From: a virus
Length of the DNA: 64,000 bases
Virus record (IMG/VR): IMGVR_UViG_3300010885_029461
Location: 1 to 64,000 of that record
Direction: 5' to 3' (one strand)
Made by a program: the position numbers and the translations under genes. The notes beneath the pieces are model-generated. The model saw only the letters and a list, made by a program, of their open reading frames with translations, had not been told where the DNA came from and made no database searches. This document shows positions 35,380-44,423 of this stretch, one piece after another. The stretch's first letter is position 1. The number at the start of each line of letters is the position of its first letter.

Positions 35380-36049
35380 TAAAGAAGGTAAGGCTGCAAT
35401 TTTCGGTACAGATACAGAATTATATAGTATCTCACAGACAGCAGATAATAGAGTGGTATTATATAATACCTATACACCTGTGGCAATAGATGAACCTTTA
35501 ACACGTTTCAATATTAATCTTGCCCGTGTGATTAAAGCCTTGAACTGTGTAAAACAGACAGAAAGTTTTTCCACTTTTAACATATTAAATAATTCACTTT
35601 CATATCAAGACGATCTAATTAAATTTAATATAAGATTGCTAAGTGACAATCTCATGATGACTCCTAAGATCAATCCAGAGAATATTAAAAATTTCCCCTT
35701 TTCTTCAGAGATTTATGTAGAGTCTGATGTTATAAAAGATATTAAACGGGTTCTAGATTTTTCCACATCTACTGATAAATTTTATATAGAAGTTGAAGGC
35801 GATAAACTATATTTCTTGTTTGGCGATAAGGCAGAAGATACCGCTAATGTACAGGATGATATTAGAATATTAGTTTCTGATAAGTTCAGCGGAACTATTC
35901 CATCAAATATATTCAATGTTAATATATTGAAATTAATCGAAAAGTCAAAAAATGACTTAATATTTAAAGTAGGTAAAAATGCTATGATGGTCAATATTCA
36001 AAATGAAAGTAGCACCCTGCAATATATAACAACTTCTTTAAAGAAATAA
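35315..36049 (+). CDS. 45: DNA polymerase sliding clamp (T4 gp45 type)
   Basis: A 244-residue protein (T4 gp45 is 228) with the alternating beta/alpha composition of processivity clamps, including LARVIKALNCVK and IFNVNILKLIEKSKNDLIFKVG, the repeated helix-strand units. It would form a trimeric ring tethering gp43, and in T4 it also activates late transcription, which would fit the late-type boxes in this phage. Confidence 0.75.
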   Translation: MQLTINLRSFQKEFLAPILEINKEGKAAIFGTDTELYSISQTADNRVVLYNTYTPVAIDEPLTRFNINLARVIKALNCVKQTESFSTFNILNNSLSYQDDLIKFNIRLLSDNLMMTPKINPENIKNFPFSSEIYVESDVIKDIKRVLDFSTSTDKFYIEVEGDKLYFLFGDKAEDTANVQDDIRILVSDKFSGTIPSNIFNVNILKLIEKSKNDLIFKVGKNAMMVNIQNESSTLQYITTSLKK

Positions 36050-36050
36050 T

Positions 36051-36320
36051 ATGGAGATAGATCATATACCCCTACCCCCACAAAAATATGTGGTTCATGA
36101 AAATATATTATATAAAATTTTATGGGATTATGCCAACGTTCCTCCACGACTCTTAATTACTAAAGATGGTAGAAGTTACTGGAGTATATCAAATACTATA
36201 TTTTCTAGTAATATAGAAAAAAGAGATATACAAATAATTTCGTTAGTAGAATTCTACAACTTATGCATAACATGGAACATACCAATAGAACAATTTAACT
36301 TTAATATACCCAAATTATAA
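36051..36320 (+). CDS. Hypothetical protein
   Basis: An 89-residue protein following the clamp by 1 base. Aromatic-rich, no recognised motif. Confidence 0.55.
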   Translation: MEIDHIPLPPQKYVVHENILYKILWDYANVPPRLLITKDGRSYWSISNTIFSSNIEKRDIQIISLVEFYNLCITWNIPIEQFNFNIPKL

Positions 36321-36324
36321 TTTT

Positions 36325-36633
36325 ATGAGAGACACATACTTAGACTACGCTACCTTCTTAGGTAAGATTAAACATTATGAATGTACTATTCATAAATTAG
36401 ACATTATCTATCATCCATCAGATCATAGATGCTGGACAGCATTAATCAATCCTGAAAAGGAGAATATTGTTGTCACATATGGCATTAATAAATATGGACC
36501 GGGATCGAGATTCTTTGATATCTTAACATCCACTAAAACTATGATTGATGTTTATCAAGAGGATATATATCCAATTATTGAAAATCTGCTCGGCAAAGGA
36601 ATTACAACAACAATATTTGAAATCAATGAGTAA
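36325..36633 (+). CDS. Hypothetical protein, paralogue of the next gene
   Basis: A 102-residue protein. Its middle (W-x-A-L-I-N-P ... SRFFDILTSTKTMIDV ... GKGI) aligns loosely with the next gene (W-S-I-M-V-D-N ... ARFFNPNLRLDTDSVEV ... ERGI), suggesting tandem duplication. Function unknown. Confidence 0.55.
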   Translation: MRDTYLDYATFLGKIKHYECTIHKLDIIYHPSDHRCWTALINPEKENIVVTYGINKYGPGSRFFDILTSTKTMIDVYQEDIYPIIENLLGKGITTTIFEINE

Positions 36634-36949
36634 CAATCGCATAACAACACAGTCATACACCATTAAACGTTTACGGGATAGTGGTTATATAGTAGATCGT
36701 TTAGACGCACTTTCTTACCAAGAAAGTGATAAACGAAAATGGTCTATCATGGTAGATAACGGAGTATCATCTATCATTCTAACATGTTTCAAAGATTCAT
36801 CTATCCAATTATATGATGGAGCCAGATTCTTCAATCCTAATCTTAGGCTGGATACTGATTCTGTAGAAGTATTAATTGAATACTTTAACGAACGAGGCAT
36901 TGTTAATAAACATTGGAATTACGGTAAACCAAAGACCGAAACCGTTTAA
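36626..36949 (+). CDS. Hypothetical protein, paralogue of the previous gene
   Basis: A 107-residue product from the ATG at 36626, which overlaps the previous stop by 8 bases. The longer frame from 36545 would overlap by 89 bases and is less likely. Shares the W ... RFF ... GI layout with its neighbour. Confidence 0.55.
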   Translation: MSNNRITTQSYTIKRLRDSGYIVDRLDALSYQESDKRKWSIMVDNGVSSIILTCFKDSSIQLYDGARFFNPNLRLDTDSVEVLIEYFNERGIVNKHWNYGKPKTETV

Positions 36950-36952
36950 TAT

Positions 36953-37303
36953 ATGGCAAAGAAGAAACCAACTAAAAAACAAATCAATGAGGAACTTAAC
37001 ACTTATGAAGAAGTGGAAGAATTCATTGACGGGCTTCCTCCTGCTAGAATGCCTAAGAAATTCAAACATTTATCACCAGATAAAAAGGAAGAATTTGTTA
37101 AGAAATTGAAACATTTATTACATGAATTCATGGACTGTTACATGTTGGTAGGTTTTTCAGTGGATGGATTAGAAACAATGATTGTAGAGAATCACGGTAC
37201 TCCTATTGAAACCCGTGGATTAAATCATCTAGCTTTTGATTTTTTTAATCAATATTTTGATGATGAACCACCTATTCATATTATTGATCCAGACGATTTA
37301 TAA
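36953..37303 (+). CDS. Hypothetical protein
   Basis: A 116-residue protein with a Lys-rich start (AKKKPTKKQINEEL) and acidic end (DDEPPIHIIDPDDL). Last plus-strand gene of the replication block; terminator follows at once. Function unknown. Confidence 0.6.
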   Translation: MAKKKPTKKQINEELNTYEEVEEFIDGLPPARMPKKFKHLSPDKKEEFVKKLKHLLHEFMDCYMLVGFSVDGLETMIVENHGTPIETRGLNHLAFDFFNQYFDDEPPIHIIDPDDL

Positions 37304-37334
37304 AAAAAGGGCGCTTATTTAAGCGCCCTTTTTC
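37304..37334. terminator. Bidirectional terminator
   Basis: A 13-bp stem AAAAAGGGCGCTT, loop ATTT and its complement. A-tract on one side and T-tract on the other let it serve both the plus-strand gene ending at 37303 and the minus-strand endolysin ending at 37336. Confidence 0.95.
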
Positions 37335-37335
37335 T

Positions 37336-37872
37336 TTATAGAGTTTTAACAAATTCTCGTAATGAGTTTGTTCGATTAAGCCATCCTTTGAGGAATTTGG
37401 CTTTCTTACCTGTTGCAATTGATTTATAAAAACCTTCAAGGTGGGTTAATAATCTTTCAATAGTTTCTTTAGTAGGAGTTTCATTAGCAACTTTTAATGT
37501 TTTAGGACCGATAATACCATCGGAAGTTACTTTAATAGCATTCTGTAACCAATGAGACGCATTACCCTTACCAGTATTAACACCGATATTGGCAATAACT
37601 TCACCAACTCCTTTAGGAAGTTTATCAGCCTTAACACCTAACCAATAGGTATCATAATAAATTTGCAAAGCTTGATCCTTCGTTAGGTTTTTAATATCTA
37701 ATTTAGGATGCGAACGTTGATCAATACCATACTTGGTTACTCCACCGGGATCATCTTTATCGTCTTCGAAAATGACATTCCCCTTTTTGTCATATACACA
37801 TTCCCATTTAAAAATGAAATTAATCCATTTTAAGAAACGTGTGTCTTTTTTAATAGTGTCTAAATCAGCCAT
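37336..37872 (-). CDS. Endolysin, glycoside hydrolase 108-type muramidase
   Basis: A 178-residue lysozyme-like enzyme. FKWECVYDKKG carries the likely catalytic Glu24, followed by DDPGGVTKYGI (residues 40-50), the GH108 signature; the C-terminal part contains SDGIIGPKTLK, typical of the PG_binding_3 domain. It hydrolyses peptidoglycan. There is no N-terminal signal peptide or membrane anchor, so a holin would be needed; none is recognised nearby. Confidence 0.88.
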   Translation of the reverse strand: MADLDTIKKDTRFLKWINFIFKWECVYDKKGNVIFEDDKDDPGGVTKYGIDQRSHPKLDIKNLTKDQALQIYYDTYWLGVKADKLPKGVGEVIANIGVNTGKGNASHWLQNAIKVTSDGIIGPKTLKVANETPTKETIERLLTHLEGFYKSIATGKKAKFLKGWLNRTNSLREFVKTL

Positions 37873-37879
37873 AATATAT

Positions 37880-37887
37880 TATTTATC
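37880..37887 (-). promoter_or_regulatory. Late-type promoter GATAAATA (endolysin)
   Basis: Ends 7 bases before the endolysin ATG. Confidence 0.55.
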
Positions 37888-37956
37888 ATTTTATAAGCAA
37901 TTACTGGGAGTATTTCCAATGAGGATAGGATTTTCCTTAGAATTATCAGTATCTAC

Positions 37957-39918
37957 TTAAGCATTAAATTGGGAAAGATTAGCCAAGTCTTGTTTCAATT
38001 GTCCATATTGCTCTTCCATTTGTTTTTCCAATGCTTTCATTTTCTGTTCAATTTGCTTACGAGTATAATTGGATGTACGAACACCTTCACCTTTAGGAAG
38101 TGTGTCTTTTTGACCCTTTTCAGGAGTAGCATTTTTCTTACCTTCAGAGGTAGAAAGGGGAGCCAATTTATCAAATACATAATTTGCAATGGCAGGAACA
38201 TTAGTATTGTTATTTGCACCAACCTTACGAACTTCATCGTGCATGCTACCTTCACCTTTTAAGGTCAAAGGAAGTGTTGGGAAATTATGATAATGAGGAT
38301 GCATACATATAACATTATCTGATGCCACACTATAAACTTCTAAACAATGATCATCTCCATTTGAATCTTTACCAATTGCTCTGCCTATATATGCACCTGC
38401 TAATAAATCACCATATGTAGTACCTCTAGTATTTCCACTAGTATCAGGAGACATTTTTTTGCCATTCATTCCACTATAGGGTCCGGGACAACAATATCCA
38501 TCGGGTTTACATGCTCCTTGAGGAGGAGGAATGCCTATAGGTGTAGGTTCTTTCTGAATGGCTAATTCGAAATCTGCTTCTGTAGTGTGCCATTCCAACG
38601 GTGCAGTGATATGGTGCAGTGATACTTCTCCTTCTACATGTAATCCACCTTTTACCACAGCATTTATTCCTACATTAAGATTACTATCAATTAATAATTG
38701 TTGCTCAATACCCTTTTTACCTGTTATTTCATTTGGTCTGAAAGATATAATATCAGCACTTAAGTCAATACGCTTCGCAGCCAATGCTATTTCGCTACGG
38801 GAACTGAATAACATATTTTCCATGGCAGCAGTGAACAATGTTCCCCCCAACTGCATTTGCCCTGTTGTCTTAAGAGATATTCCACCAGAACCAGCAACAA
38901 GATTGAATCTGTTATTTGCTTGAACATCATATATTCCACCGGGAAGATACTCAACGTCAACAGCTTCCACCAAAGGACTTTCTTTATATTGTATATAAAG
39001 ATTAGTTCCTTTAGGATCAATTTTGACACCACATGGAACTAACTTACCAACTGGATCACGACGGTATGATTCCAAATCATTCATAACTAATCCCACAGAC
39101 ACTATTAAATCCTTAGCAATAGTTAATATCTGTGAACCACCCGCAGGATTCTTATTCTGTCCTAAATGTCTTTCTATTTCATATAATTTTTTCTGTAATT
39201 CAACACGTTTTTCTACGATCTTAGCCTTATCAGGATCAGGATCAAAGTTACCATCTTGAGAAGACGGACTGAATAAAGAACCTCCACAAACGAAACAATC
39301 ATTTCCACCCGCATTAACACTCTTGTTGTAGCTATCCTTTGTTTGGTTAATCTTCTGGATTTGACGGCATGTAGCGGACTTCAAGGAACCTGACCCTAAT
39401 GTCATTGCAGAGTCGGTTACAAGCACCTTAGATTGCATTCCATGGATAGGACAAGAAGGATTGGGACCAGACTTTGATTGCTTTGGAGATTGATCCATAG
39501 AATATTCATAATTAGTTCTTTGTGTATCGAATTTACGAACAACATCATGATAATCCTTAATAGCTTTTTTATATTCTTCTACATACTTTTGCCATTTAAC
39601 AATATCACCAACTTTATATAAAACATCCCCTAATACAATAGTTTCAACATTTTGATCCATTGTATTAACTTGATTACCTCCCACATGGGCAAACTCATCC
39701 CCGGTAATATGTTGTCGTTTATTTCGTACCACTAAACTTTCTTTACCGTCTTTGAAATAACGATCAAATGATCCTGTTTTGTAACCCACGGTAAAAACTT
39801 CTTCATCCTTTGTATTGATAAATTCTAGATGCCCCGCAGGTTGATTTATCAAAGATAAATCTCTTAACTTATCGCCTGCATTAGCAGGATCATTGGAATA
39901 TTTGTTAGGGTAATGCAT
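37957..39918 (-). CDS. Baseplate spike/hub-type structural protein
   Basis: A 653-residue protein. The N-terminal third has spike-like repeats (QHITGDEFAHVGGNQVNTMD, ETIVLGDVLYKVGD); a middle region shows beta-helix-type sequence (LKTTGQMQLGG ... SEIALAAKRIDLSADII). Two cysteine-rich spots, CPIHG and CFVCGG, could bind a metal; the C-terminal 40 residues are a coiled coil. It lies directly after the OB-fold protein in transcription order, suggesting that together they do what T4 gp5 does in a single chain. No lysozyme domain is visible. Confidence 0.6.
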   Translation of the reverse strand: MHYPNKYSNDPANAGDKLRDLSLINQPAGHLEFINTKDEEVFTVGYKTGSFDRYFKDGKESLVVRNKRQHITGDEFAHVGGNQVNTMDQNVETIVLGDVLYKVGDIVKWQKYVEEYKKAIKDYHDVVRKFDTQRTNYEYSMDQSPKQSKSGPNPSCPIHGMQSKVLVTDSAMTLGSGSLKSATCRQIQKINQTKDSYNKSVNAGGNDCFVCGGSLFSPSSQDGNFDPDPDKAKIVEKRVELQKKLYEIERHLGQNKNPAGGSQILTIAKDLIVSVGLVMNDLESYRRDPVGKLVPCGVKIDPKGTNLYIQYKESPLVEAVDVEYLPGGIYDVQANNRFNLVAGSGGISLKTTGQMQLGGTLFTAAMENMLFSSRSEIALAAKRIDLSADIISFRPNEITGKKGIEQQLLIDSNLNVGINAVVKGGLHVEGEVSLHHITAPLEWHTTEADFELAIQKEPTPIGIPPPQGACKPDGYCCPGPYSGMNGKKMSPDTSGNTRGTTYGDLLAGAYIGRAIGKDSNGDDHCLEVYSVASDNVICMHPHYHNFPTLPLTLKGEGSMHDEVRKVGANNNTNVPAIANYVFDKLAPLSTSEGKKNATPEKGQKDTLPKGEGVRTSNYTRKQIEQKMKALEKQMEEQYGQLKQDLANLSQFNA

Positions 39919-39924
39919 TGATTT

Positions 39925-39931
39925 TATTTAG
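39925..39931 (-). promoter_or_regulatory. Late-type promoter CTAAATA
   Basis: Ends 6 bases before the ATG at 39918; lies in the last codons of the upstream gene. Confidence 0.5.
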
Positions 39932-41415
39932 TCGACTCCGAATATATTCTTAATATCATTTTTAGATGCATAAGTTCCAATAATGATGGGACGATTAGGA
40001 TCACCTTGTTCAAAGCGCACCCATACGTGTGCGCCCGGTGCAGGCATAGATACAATACCTTTAAAGTTATTATTTTGATCAGAAGGACGATAAGGACCAT
40101 TCATGTCAGGTTTACCTTGTAAATTTGCTTCGGTATTACTTTTATATTGTGTTGTATTTGGGGTGCCCTGATTCTGTGTATATCTGGATGCATCGTTATG
40201 CACGCCCACTAATGAATTTCTTCTAGTCTGTATAGGTAGTAATGATGTATTAACATGGTTATATAATTCACTTCCGCCGCCGCCTCTAGAAATCATTGTT
40301 TTATTGGTAGTACCTCTAGGCATAATGATATTACCTAAAGTTTGCAACAATCCTAAATTAGCAATAATCAATGGTAAGATTTTCTGTAACTTTGATATGT
40401 TTGTGGGAGAGCCATTAGTTGCCAAGGTTATTTTATTGATATTATCTGCACTGATACCTACGGCCATATTACCCGCTTTATAGATATAACTGTTTCCATT
40501 CATAGATGAATAGTAGAAATCTTGTGTAATTTTATTGCTTCCGTTTATTGTCATACGTATCGGAATATCATTATAATTTGCTGGAAAGTTTGATGAAGTA
40601 GATGTTTCGAATAGAATAGGTGGATTATATCTTATAGTTGTATTATCAATAGGAACGAAACACTTTACTCCGAAAATAGTAGCATTCACATCAACCTTTT
40701 TATCATTGATAGTGATGTCAGGGTTTTGCACATCTAAAGTGATTCGTGATATAGAAATATTTTTATCAGTGTTGAAATCATTAATAGGATTAGCATCAGA
40801 TGGAGGTATAATAGTTTCACCTATAGTATATGTCTTAGGCTGATTTTGTATCAAATCAGATATACATGAATTCTTTTTATAACCTAAATATATAGAAGGA
40901 AAGGATGTCTGATTAGGATTTCCATTACCACAATTGGTAGGCAAACACATAGTTCTTCCGGTGGTAACATCTATTTGATAAACTGATTGGCGAGGTTGCT
41001 TCGCATATGAATCAGTAGTGGGAGGAGCATCCTTTCTTTGTGATTCTTCTGATTTATCTTGCTCAAATGCTTCTGCGGTTTTGTTGCTGTCTTGACTGGT
41101 CAAACCTCCATCATTACCTATAAATGATTTATTAGCGGCTGCATCGAAAAATGCAGGAGTTGACATACCAAAAATAGGATAGGAGACTTCTGCCCACGGC
41201 AACATTTTACGTAATCTATCTTGGATTTCACGAGTTAATGATGTTCCTGTGTTATCGCCCATATGGGTGATAGCTTTATCGTTTTTAAGGTCTTTATTCC
41301 AATTTGTGAGAAGAGTGGCATTGACTTCGGGAACGTACACCTTTACTCGTCCGGCAGTATTCGGATCATTATGATTGATAATAATCCCTCGGTATTGATC
41401 ATTATATTGTCCCAT
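39928..41415 (-). CDS. Baseplate central spike protein with gp5-type OB fold
   Basis: A 495-residue protein. The N terminus (YRGIIINHNDPNTAGRVKVYVP) and the segments LPWAEVSYPIFG and PAPGAHVWVRFEQGDPNRPIIIGTYA match the OB-fold domain shared by T4 gp5 and VgrG spikes; the OB fold is interrupted by a large insertion of about 330 residues (from about 80 to 440). It would sit at the tip of the tail tube. Overlaps the upstream gene by one base. Confidence 0.75.
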   Translation of the reverse strand: MGQYNDQYRGIIINHNDPNTAGRVKVYVPEVNATLLTNWNKDLKNDKAITHMGDNTGTSLTREIQDRLRKMLPWAEVSYPIFGMSTPAFFDAAANKSFIGNDGGLTSQDSNKTAEAFEQDKSEESQRKDAPPTTDSYAKQPRQSVYQIDVTTGRTMCLPTNCGNGNPNQTSFPSIYLGYKKNSCISDLIQNQPKTYTIGETIIPPSDANPINDFNTDKNISISRITLDVQNPDITINDKKVDVNATIFGVKCFVPIDNTTIRYNPPILFETSTSSNFPANYNDIPIRMTINGSNKITQDFYYSSMNGNSYIYKAGNMAVGISADNINKITLATNGSPTNISKLQKILPLIIANLGLLQTLGNIIMPRGTTNKTMISRGGGGSELYNHVNTSLLPIQTRRNSLVGVHNDASRYTQNQGTPNTTQYKSNTEANLQGKPDMNGPYRPSDQNNNFKGIVSMPAPGAHVWVRFEQGDPNRPIIIGTYASKNDIKNIFGVD

Positions 41416-42458
41416 TATTGTTTCTCCTGTTTATGCTCCGTCTTAGCATTTATCATTTTATCGTTTGTAGGATCATTGACAGTATTTGATTTTGGAGCGG
41501 TTGATATTAACCGTCCCTTATTATCTACTACAATTGTTACAGGACTATCATTTGGTCCGCCTTGTGCAAAAGTGATATTAAATGTTTCTAATTCATATCT
41601 ACCTAAAGATAATAGACAGAAGAATTTATTTATTAAGCGTATTAGATCACCTGCTAATTCGATAATCGCCGCTAGACATCCCGGCATTGCTGATTTTCTA
41701 CGTCCTGCTTGAAACACATCCATGGTAAAATTATGACCGTGAACAATAGCCCGTTCCTGACCATAATTAGGATGTAACACTGCCATGTTGTTATCTCCTT
41801 GCAAATTTCTAACAAATATAGTATTGACTAAACGATTACTAGTATCCATTCCTTGATGAATAGATGGTATCATTTTAAATGTCTGATTTTTATGAATTCT
41901 AGAATTATTATCCAAACATCCTGAATTATTCTTTTTACCCCATTTAGAAGGATCAGTTTCGGTTTCTCTGATGGTTATATATGCAAAAGACCCTACTTCT
42001 TCACTAGTAGGTGCAAAATATGGGAAAGTGTCTTGGTGCATTGCAATATATTCATTGATTGCTGGATGCATGTTCTGAACAGTAGTTACAAACTCTCTGA
42101 GAAGTGCGGTATTCATTGTGGCACCCGTTAAGGTGTTTCCTCGTCCTACATATGAAGGAGGTAATAATGATATCGCTTTTTCCACTGCACACGCCGCATT
42201 CCCAATTTTATTTGATAAAACTGTTAAAATAGGAATGTTTAAAATAGATGCAATCATGGTGGTGAACCCGAATAAAGAGTTTGAACCCCCCGACCATGGT
42301 CCATGGGTTTCGGAAATCATCTGAACCGTTCGATCTAAGGGGTTCTGTGAGGTCTGCATTGCTCCGTGGAGTTCATCAAATATAGTTCCTGTCTGCTGTT
42401 GTCCCGATGGACTAGCTCTTAGACTTTGATAAAACTGTTCTGTAACGACTTCTGCCAT
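41415..42458 (-). CDS. Putative baseplate structural protein
   Basis: A 347-residue protein in the baseplate cluster. Central hydrophobic stretches (NSLFGFTTMIASILNIPILTVLSNKIG) and a later LAAIIELAGDLIRLINKFFCLL suggest membrane-active or buried helices. No named family recognised. Under a late-type box. Confidence 0.5.
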   Translation of the reverse strand: MAEVVTEQFYQSLRASPSGQQQTGTIFDELHGAMQTSQNPLDRTVQMISETHGPWSGGSNSLFGFTTMIASILNIPILTVLSNKIGNAACAVEKAISLLPPSYVGRGNTLTGATMNTALLREFVTTVQNMHPAINEYIAMHQDTFPYFAPTSEEVGSFAYITIRETETDPSKWGKKNNSGCLDNNSRIHKNQTFKMIPSIHQGMDTSNRLVNTIFVRNLQGDNNMAVLHPNYGQERAIVHGHNFTMDVFQAGRRKSAMPGCLAAIIELAGDLIRLINKFFCLLSLGRYELETFNITFAQGGPNDSPVTIVVDNKGRLISTAPKSNTVNDPTNDKMINAKTEHKQEKQ

Positions 42459-42463
42459 TTAAA

Positions 42464-42471
42464 TATTTATC
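42464..42471 (-). promoter_or_regulatory. Late-type promoter GATAAATA
   Basis: Ends exactly 5 bases before the ATG at 42458. Confidence 0.6.
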
Positions 42472-42498
42472 TGTTATTTTACTGATAAAATACTAATA

Positions 42499-44097
42499 TT
42501 AAGCTAAAGGTTCTGGTTGTGACTGAGTTGTTGCAGGTTTACCTATAATATTAACATCACCTTTTGGAAGGGGAATATCTTCTCTATAAACATGAGTTTT
42601 TACCGCAACCAATTCGGTATAATACCCCCGTTGAGTGTTGGAAAAATAATGTTTAACCCCTGTGACAAAATACTGACCTTCTAATTTATGGTCATATTCT
42701 TTATCGTTTAAGCTTTGTTTGGATAAACCAAAAAATCTACCCGGTTGCCGATGAGTTAATCCTCTGGTAGAGAAAGATATAGATAAATTTGAAAACAAGA
42801 AATACTTTAATATTTTGTTTCTACCCGTTGCATATCGACCTTTTTCATTAGGTCTGGTGGAGTATTCTACTATACTGTTTTCTCCATTTTCTATATAAGG
42901 AGTTACAGGTAATCTATCATTTGATATACTGGATGACACCATTATATTAGGCTTGATGCGTTCATTGAAAAATTTTTGCCATTCGGTAGCCGAATGCAAT
43001 TTTGATTCAATATTCCATTGTCTATCCGATGAATTATATGACACTATTCTACGATTTGCTAAATTCCTTGCATAATCTTTACCAGATAAATCTGTTAGTT
43101 GATAACTTCTAACAAGGTTATATTCATCGCCTTTTATTTCGGTGGATTGACTACTAGATAGGGGAGCCTTTTTGATAAGGGGAGCCTTCTCTGTTTCCGT
43201 TTGTTCTTTAATAAAGAAATGCTCTAATTGATAACGTCCCGGTTCTTTTTTACCAGCTTCTTTGAAATATTGTTCAATTGTTTTAAGGGTAAATTGACGC
43301 ATCTTACCTTTTTTAGTAGGACGTTCCAATTTTAAAATACATGGCTGGCTTCCTTCACTTTCTGATGCAACATGATTGTTATATATAGCATATACATCAT
43401 CAATAAACTTATTTCCAATAGGAGAAGTGTAGAATAATAAATTAGACATGTCTCCGATGTTCCACGATGCAGAATCTGGCATAGATTCTACATGTTGTTT
43501 AAAATATGGATCATTTTCAAACAATGCCTTCAATGCTAGACCAGTTGCAAGGCTTCTTGCATCATCATTAGCTTGATCTTGTCCTTGTTTATTAGCATTT
43601 TCACCAGCTATTGCCGTAGAGAATTCTGAATCTTTTTCAGACATCATCTGATATGATTTTTCCCAAAAAAATAATTTCTTCTTTTTTTGTGACACATCAC
43701 CATTTGATAAATCTTGTGTATCATATACCACTAATTCTAACTCGATTAACCATCTATCGTCATCGAATGTAACTTTTTGAGAAGATAGTTGGCTATCGTC
43801 TTTAGGTTTTATAGAAATATATAAAGTATCACGCCCATCATTTCGAAATTTATATTCAAGATTTAATAATCCACCTTGAGTATCATTAGCTTCCTTTGTA
43901 GAACGTTCTAGTATGTTATATGGGGTATTGATAGTTATGTTACCACGAACAAATAAATTAAATATGTCTTCTTCTAAGTATAAATCGTCCCATGCAGTAT
44001 TAGTTAAGTAGACATCGTTTACCCCATTATATAAACGGATAGTGCAATCATAATCTTGTTGATTAAATGAATAAGTGTTGGGGTTGATATTTGACAT
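42499..44097 (-). CDS. Candidate baseplate hub protein (gp27-like position)
   Basis: A 532-residue beta-rich protein. The order is an N-terminal domain (YDCTIRLYNGVNDVYLTN), a segment like tail-hub proteins (LELVVYDTQDL ... KKLFFWEKSYQMMSEKDSEFSTA), then a C-terminal domain ending in HYFSNTQRGYYTELVAVKTHVY. These resemble hub proteins of long-tailed phages that bridge tail tube and spike, and it lies next to the spike genes. I cannot confirm orthology with T4 gp27. Confidence 0.5.
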   Translation of the reverse strand: MSNINPNTYSFNQQDYDCTIRLYNGVNDVYLTNTAWDDLYLEEDIFNLFVRGNITINTPYNILERSTKEANDTQGGLLNLEYKFRNDGRDTLYISIKPKDDSQLSSQKVTFDDDRWLIELELVVYDTQDLSNGDVSQKKKKLFFWEKSYQMMSEKDSEFSTAIAGENANKQGQDQANDDARSLATGLALKALFENDPYFKQHVESMPDSASWNIGDMSNLLFYTSPIGNKFIDDVYAIYNNHVASESEGSQPCILKLERPTKKGKMRQFTLKTIEQYFKEAGKKEPGRYQLEHFFIKEQTETEKAPLIKKAPLSSSQSTEIKGDEYNLVRSYQLTDLSGKDYARNLANRRIVSYNSSDRQWNIESKLHSATEWQKFFNERIKPNIMVSSSISNDRLPVTPYIENGENSIVEYSTRPNEKGRYATGRNKILKYFLFSNLSISFSTRGLTHRQPGRFFGLSKQSLNDKEYDHKLEGQYFVTGVKHYFSNTQRGYYTELVAVKTHVYREDIPLPKGDVNIIGKPATTQSQPEPLA

Positions 44098-44098
44098 T

Positions 44099-44422
44099 TT
44101 AATTATTTATATTTGATAAAATTTCAGATATAACTTGCTTTTTAAATATCTTAATCTTGTCTCCTGTCTTAATATCGGTAAATGGATTTATTATGTTATT
44201 TGCAATTAAAATGGTCCACCATAGTCTGGTTGTTCCATAAAATTGTTGTGACAACTCGTACCATGAGATATTTTCGTTATAAAATATCTCGTCATATAAA
44301 ACAGAATCAATATCACCTTGAATAACAAGATTATTGAGCAAATCATAATACGAATAACCATCTGCATCTGTAAAAACAGAAAAGATATTCGCATAGTCGT
44401 AAAGATTTAATTGTGTTGCCAT
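44099..44422 (-). CDS. LysM-like baseplate protein (gp53-type candidate)
   Basis: A 107-residue protein whose second half, WYELSQQFYGTTRLWWTILIANNI then IKTGDKIKIF, matches the LysM-like fold in tail proteins that attach to the tail hub or wedge. In T4-type phages gp53 contains such a domain. The TATAAATA box of the next gene is formed by its last codons. Confidence 0.6.
   Translation of the reverse strand: MATQLNLYDYANIFSVFTDADGYSYYDLLNNLVIQGDIDSVLYDEIFYNENISWYELSQQFYGTTRLWWTILIANNIINPFTDIKTGDKIKIFKKQVISEILSNINN
44104..44111 (-). promoter_or_regulatory. Late-type promoter TATAAATA
   Basis: Full T4 late consensus, ending 6 bases before the ATG at 44097 and embedded in the coding end of the LysM-like gene. 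Confidence 0.65.
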
Positions 44423-44423
44423 A

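Noticed and set aside
38558-38923. 121-residue plus-strand frame
   Set aside because: Antisense to the spike/hub gene with no supporting signals.
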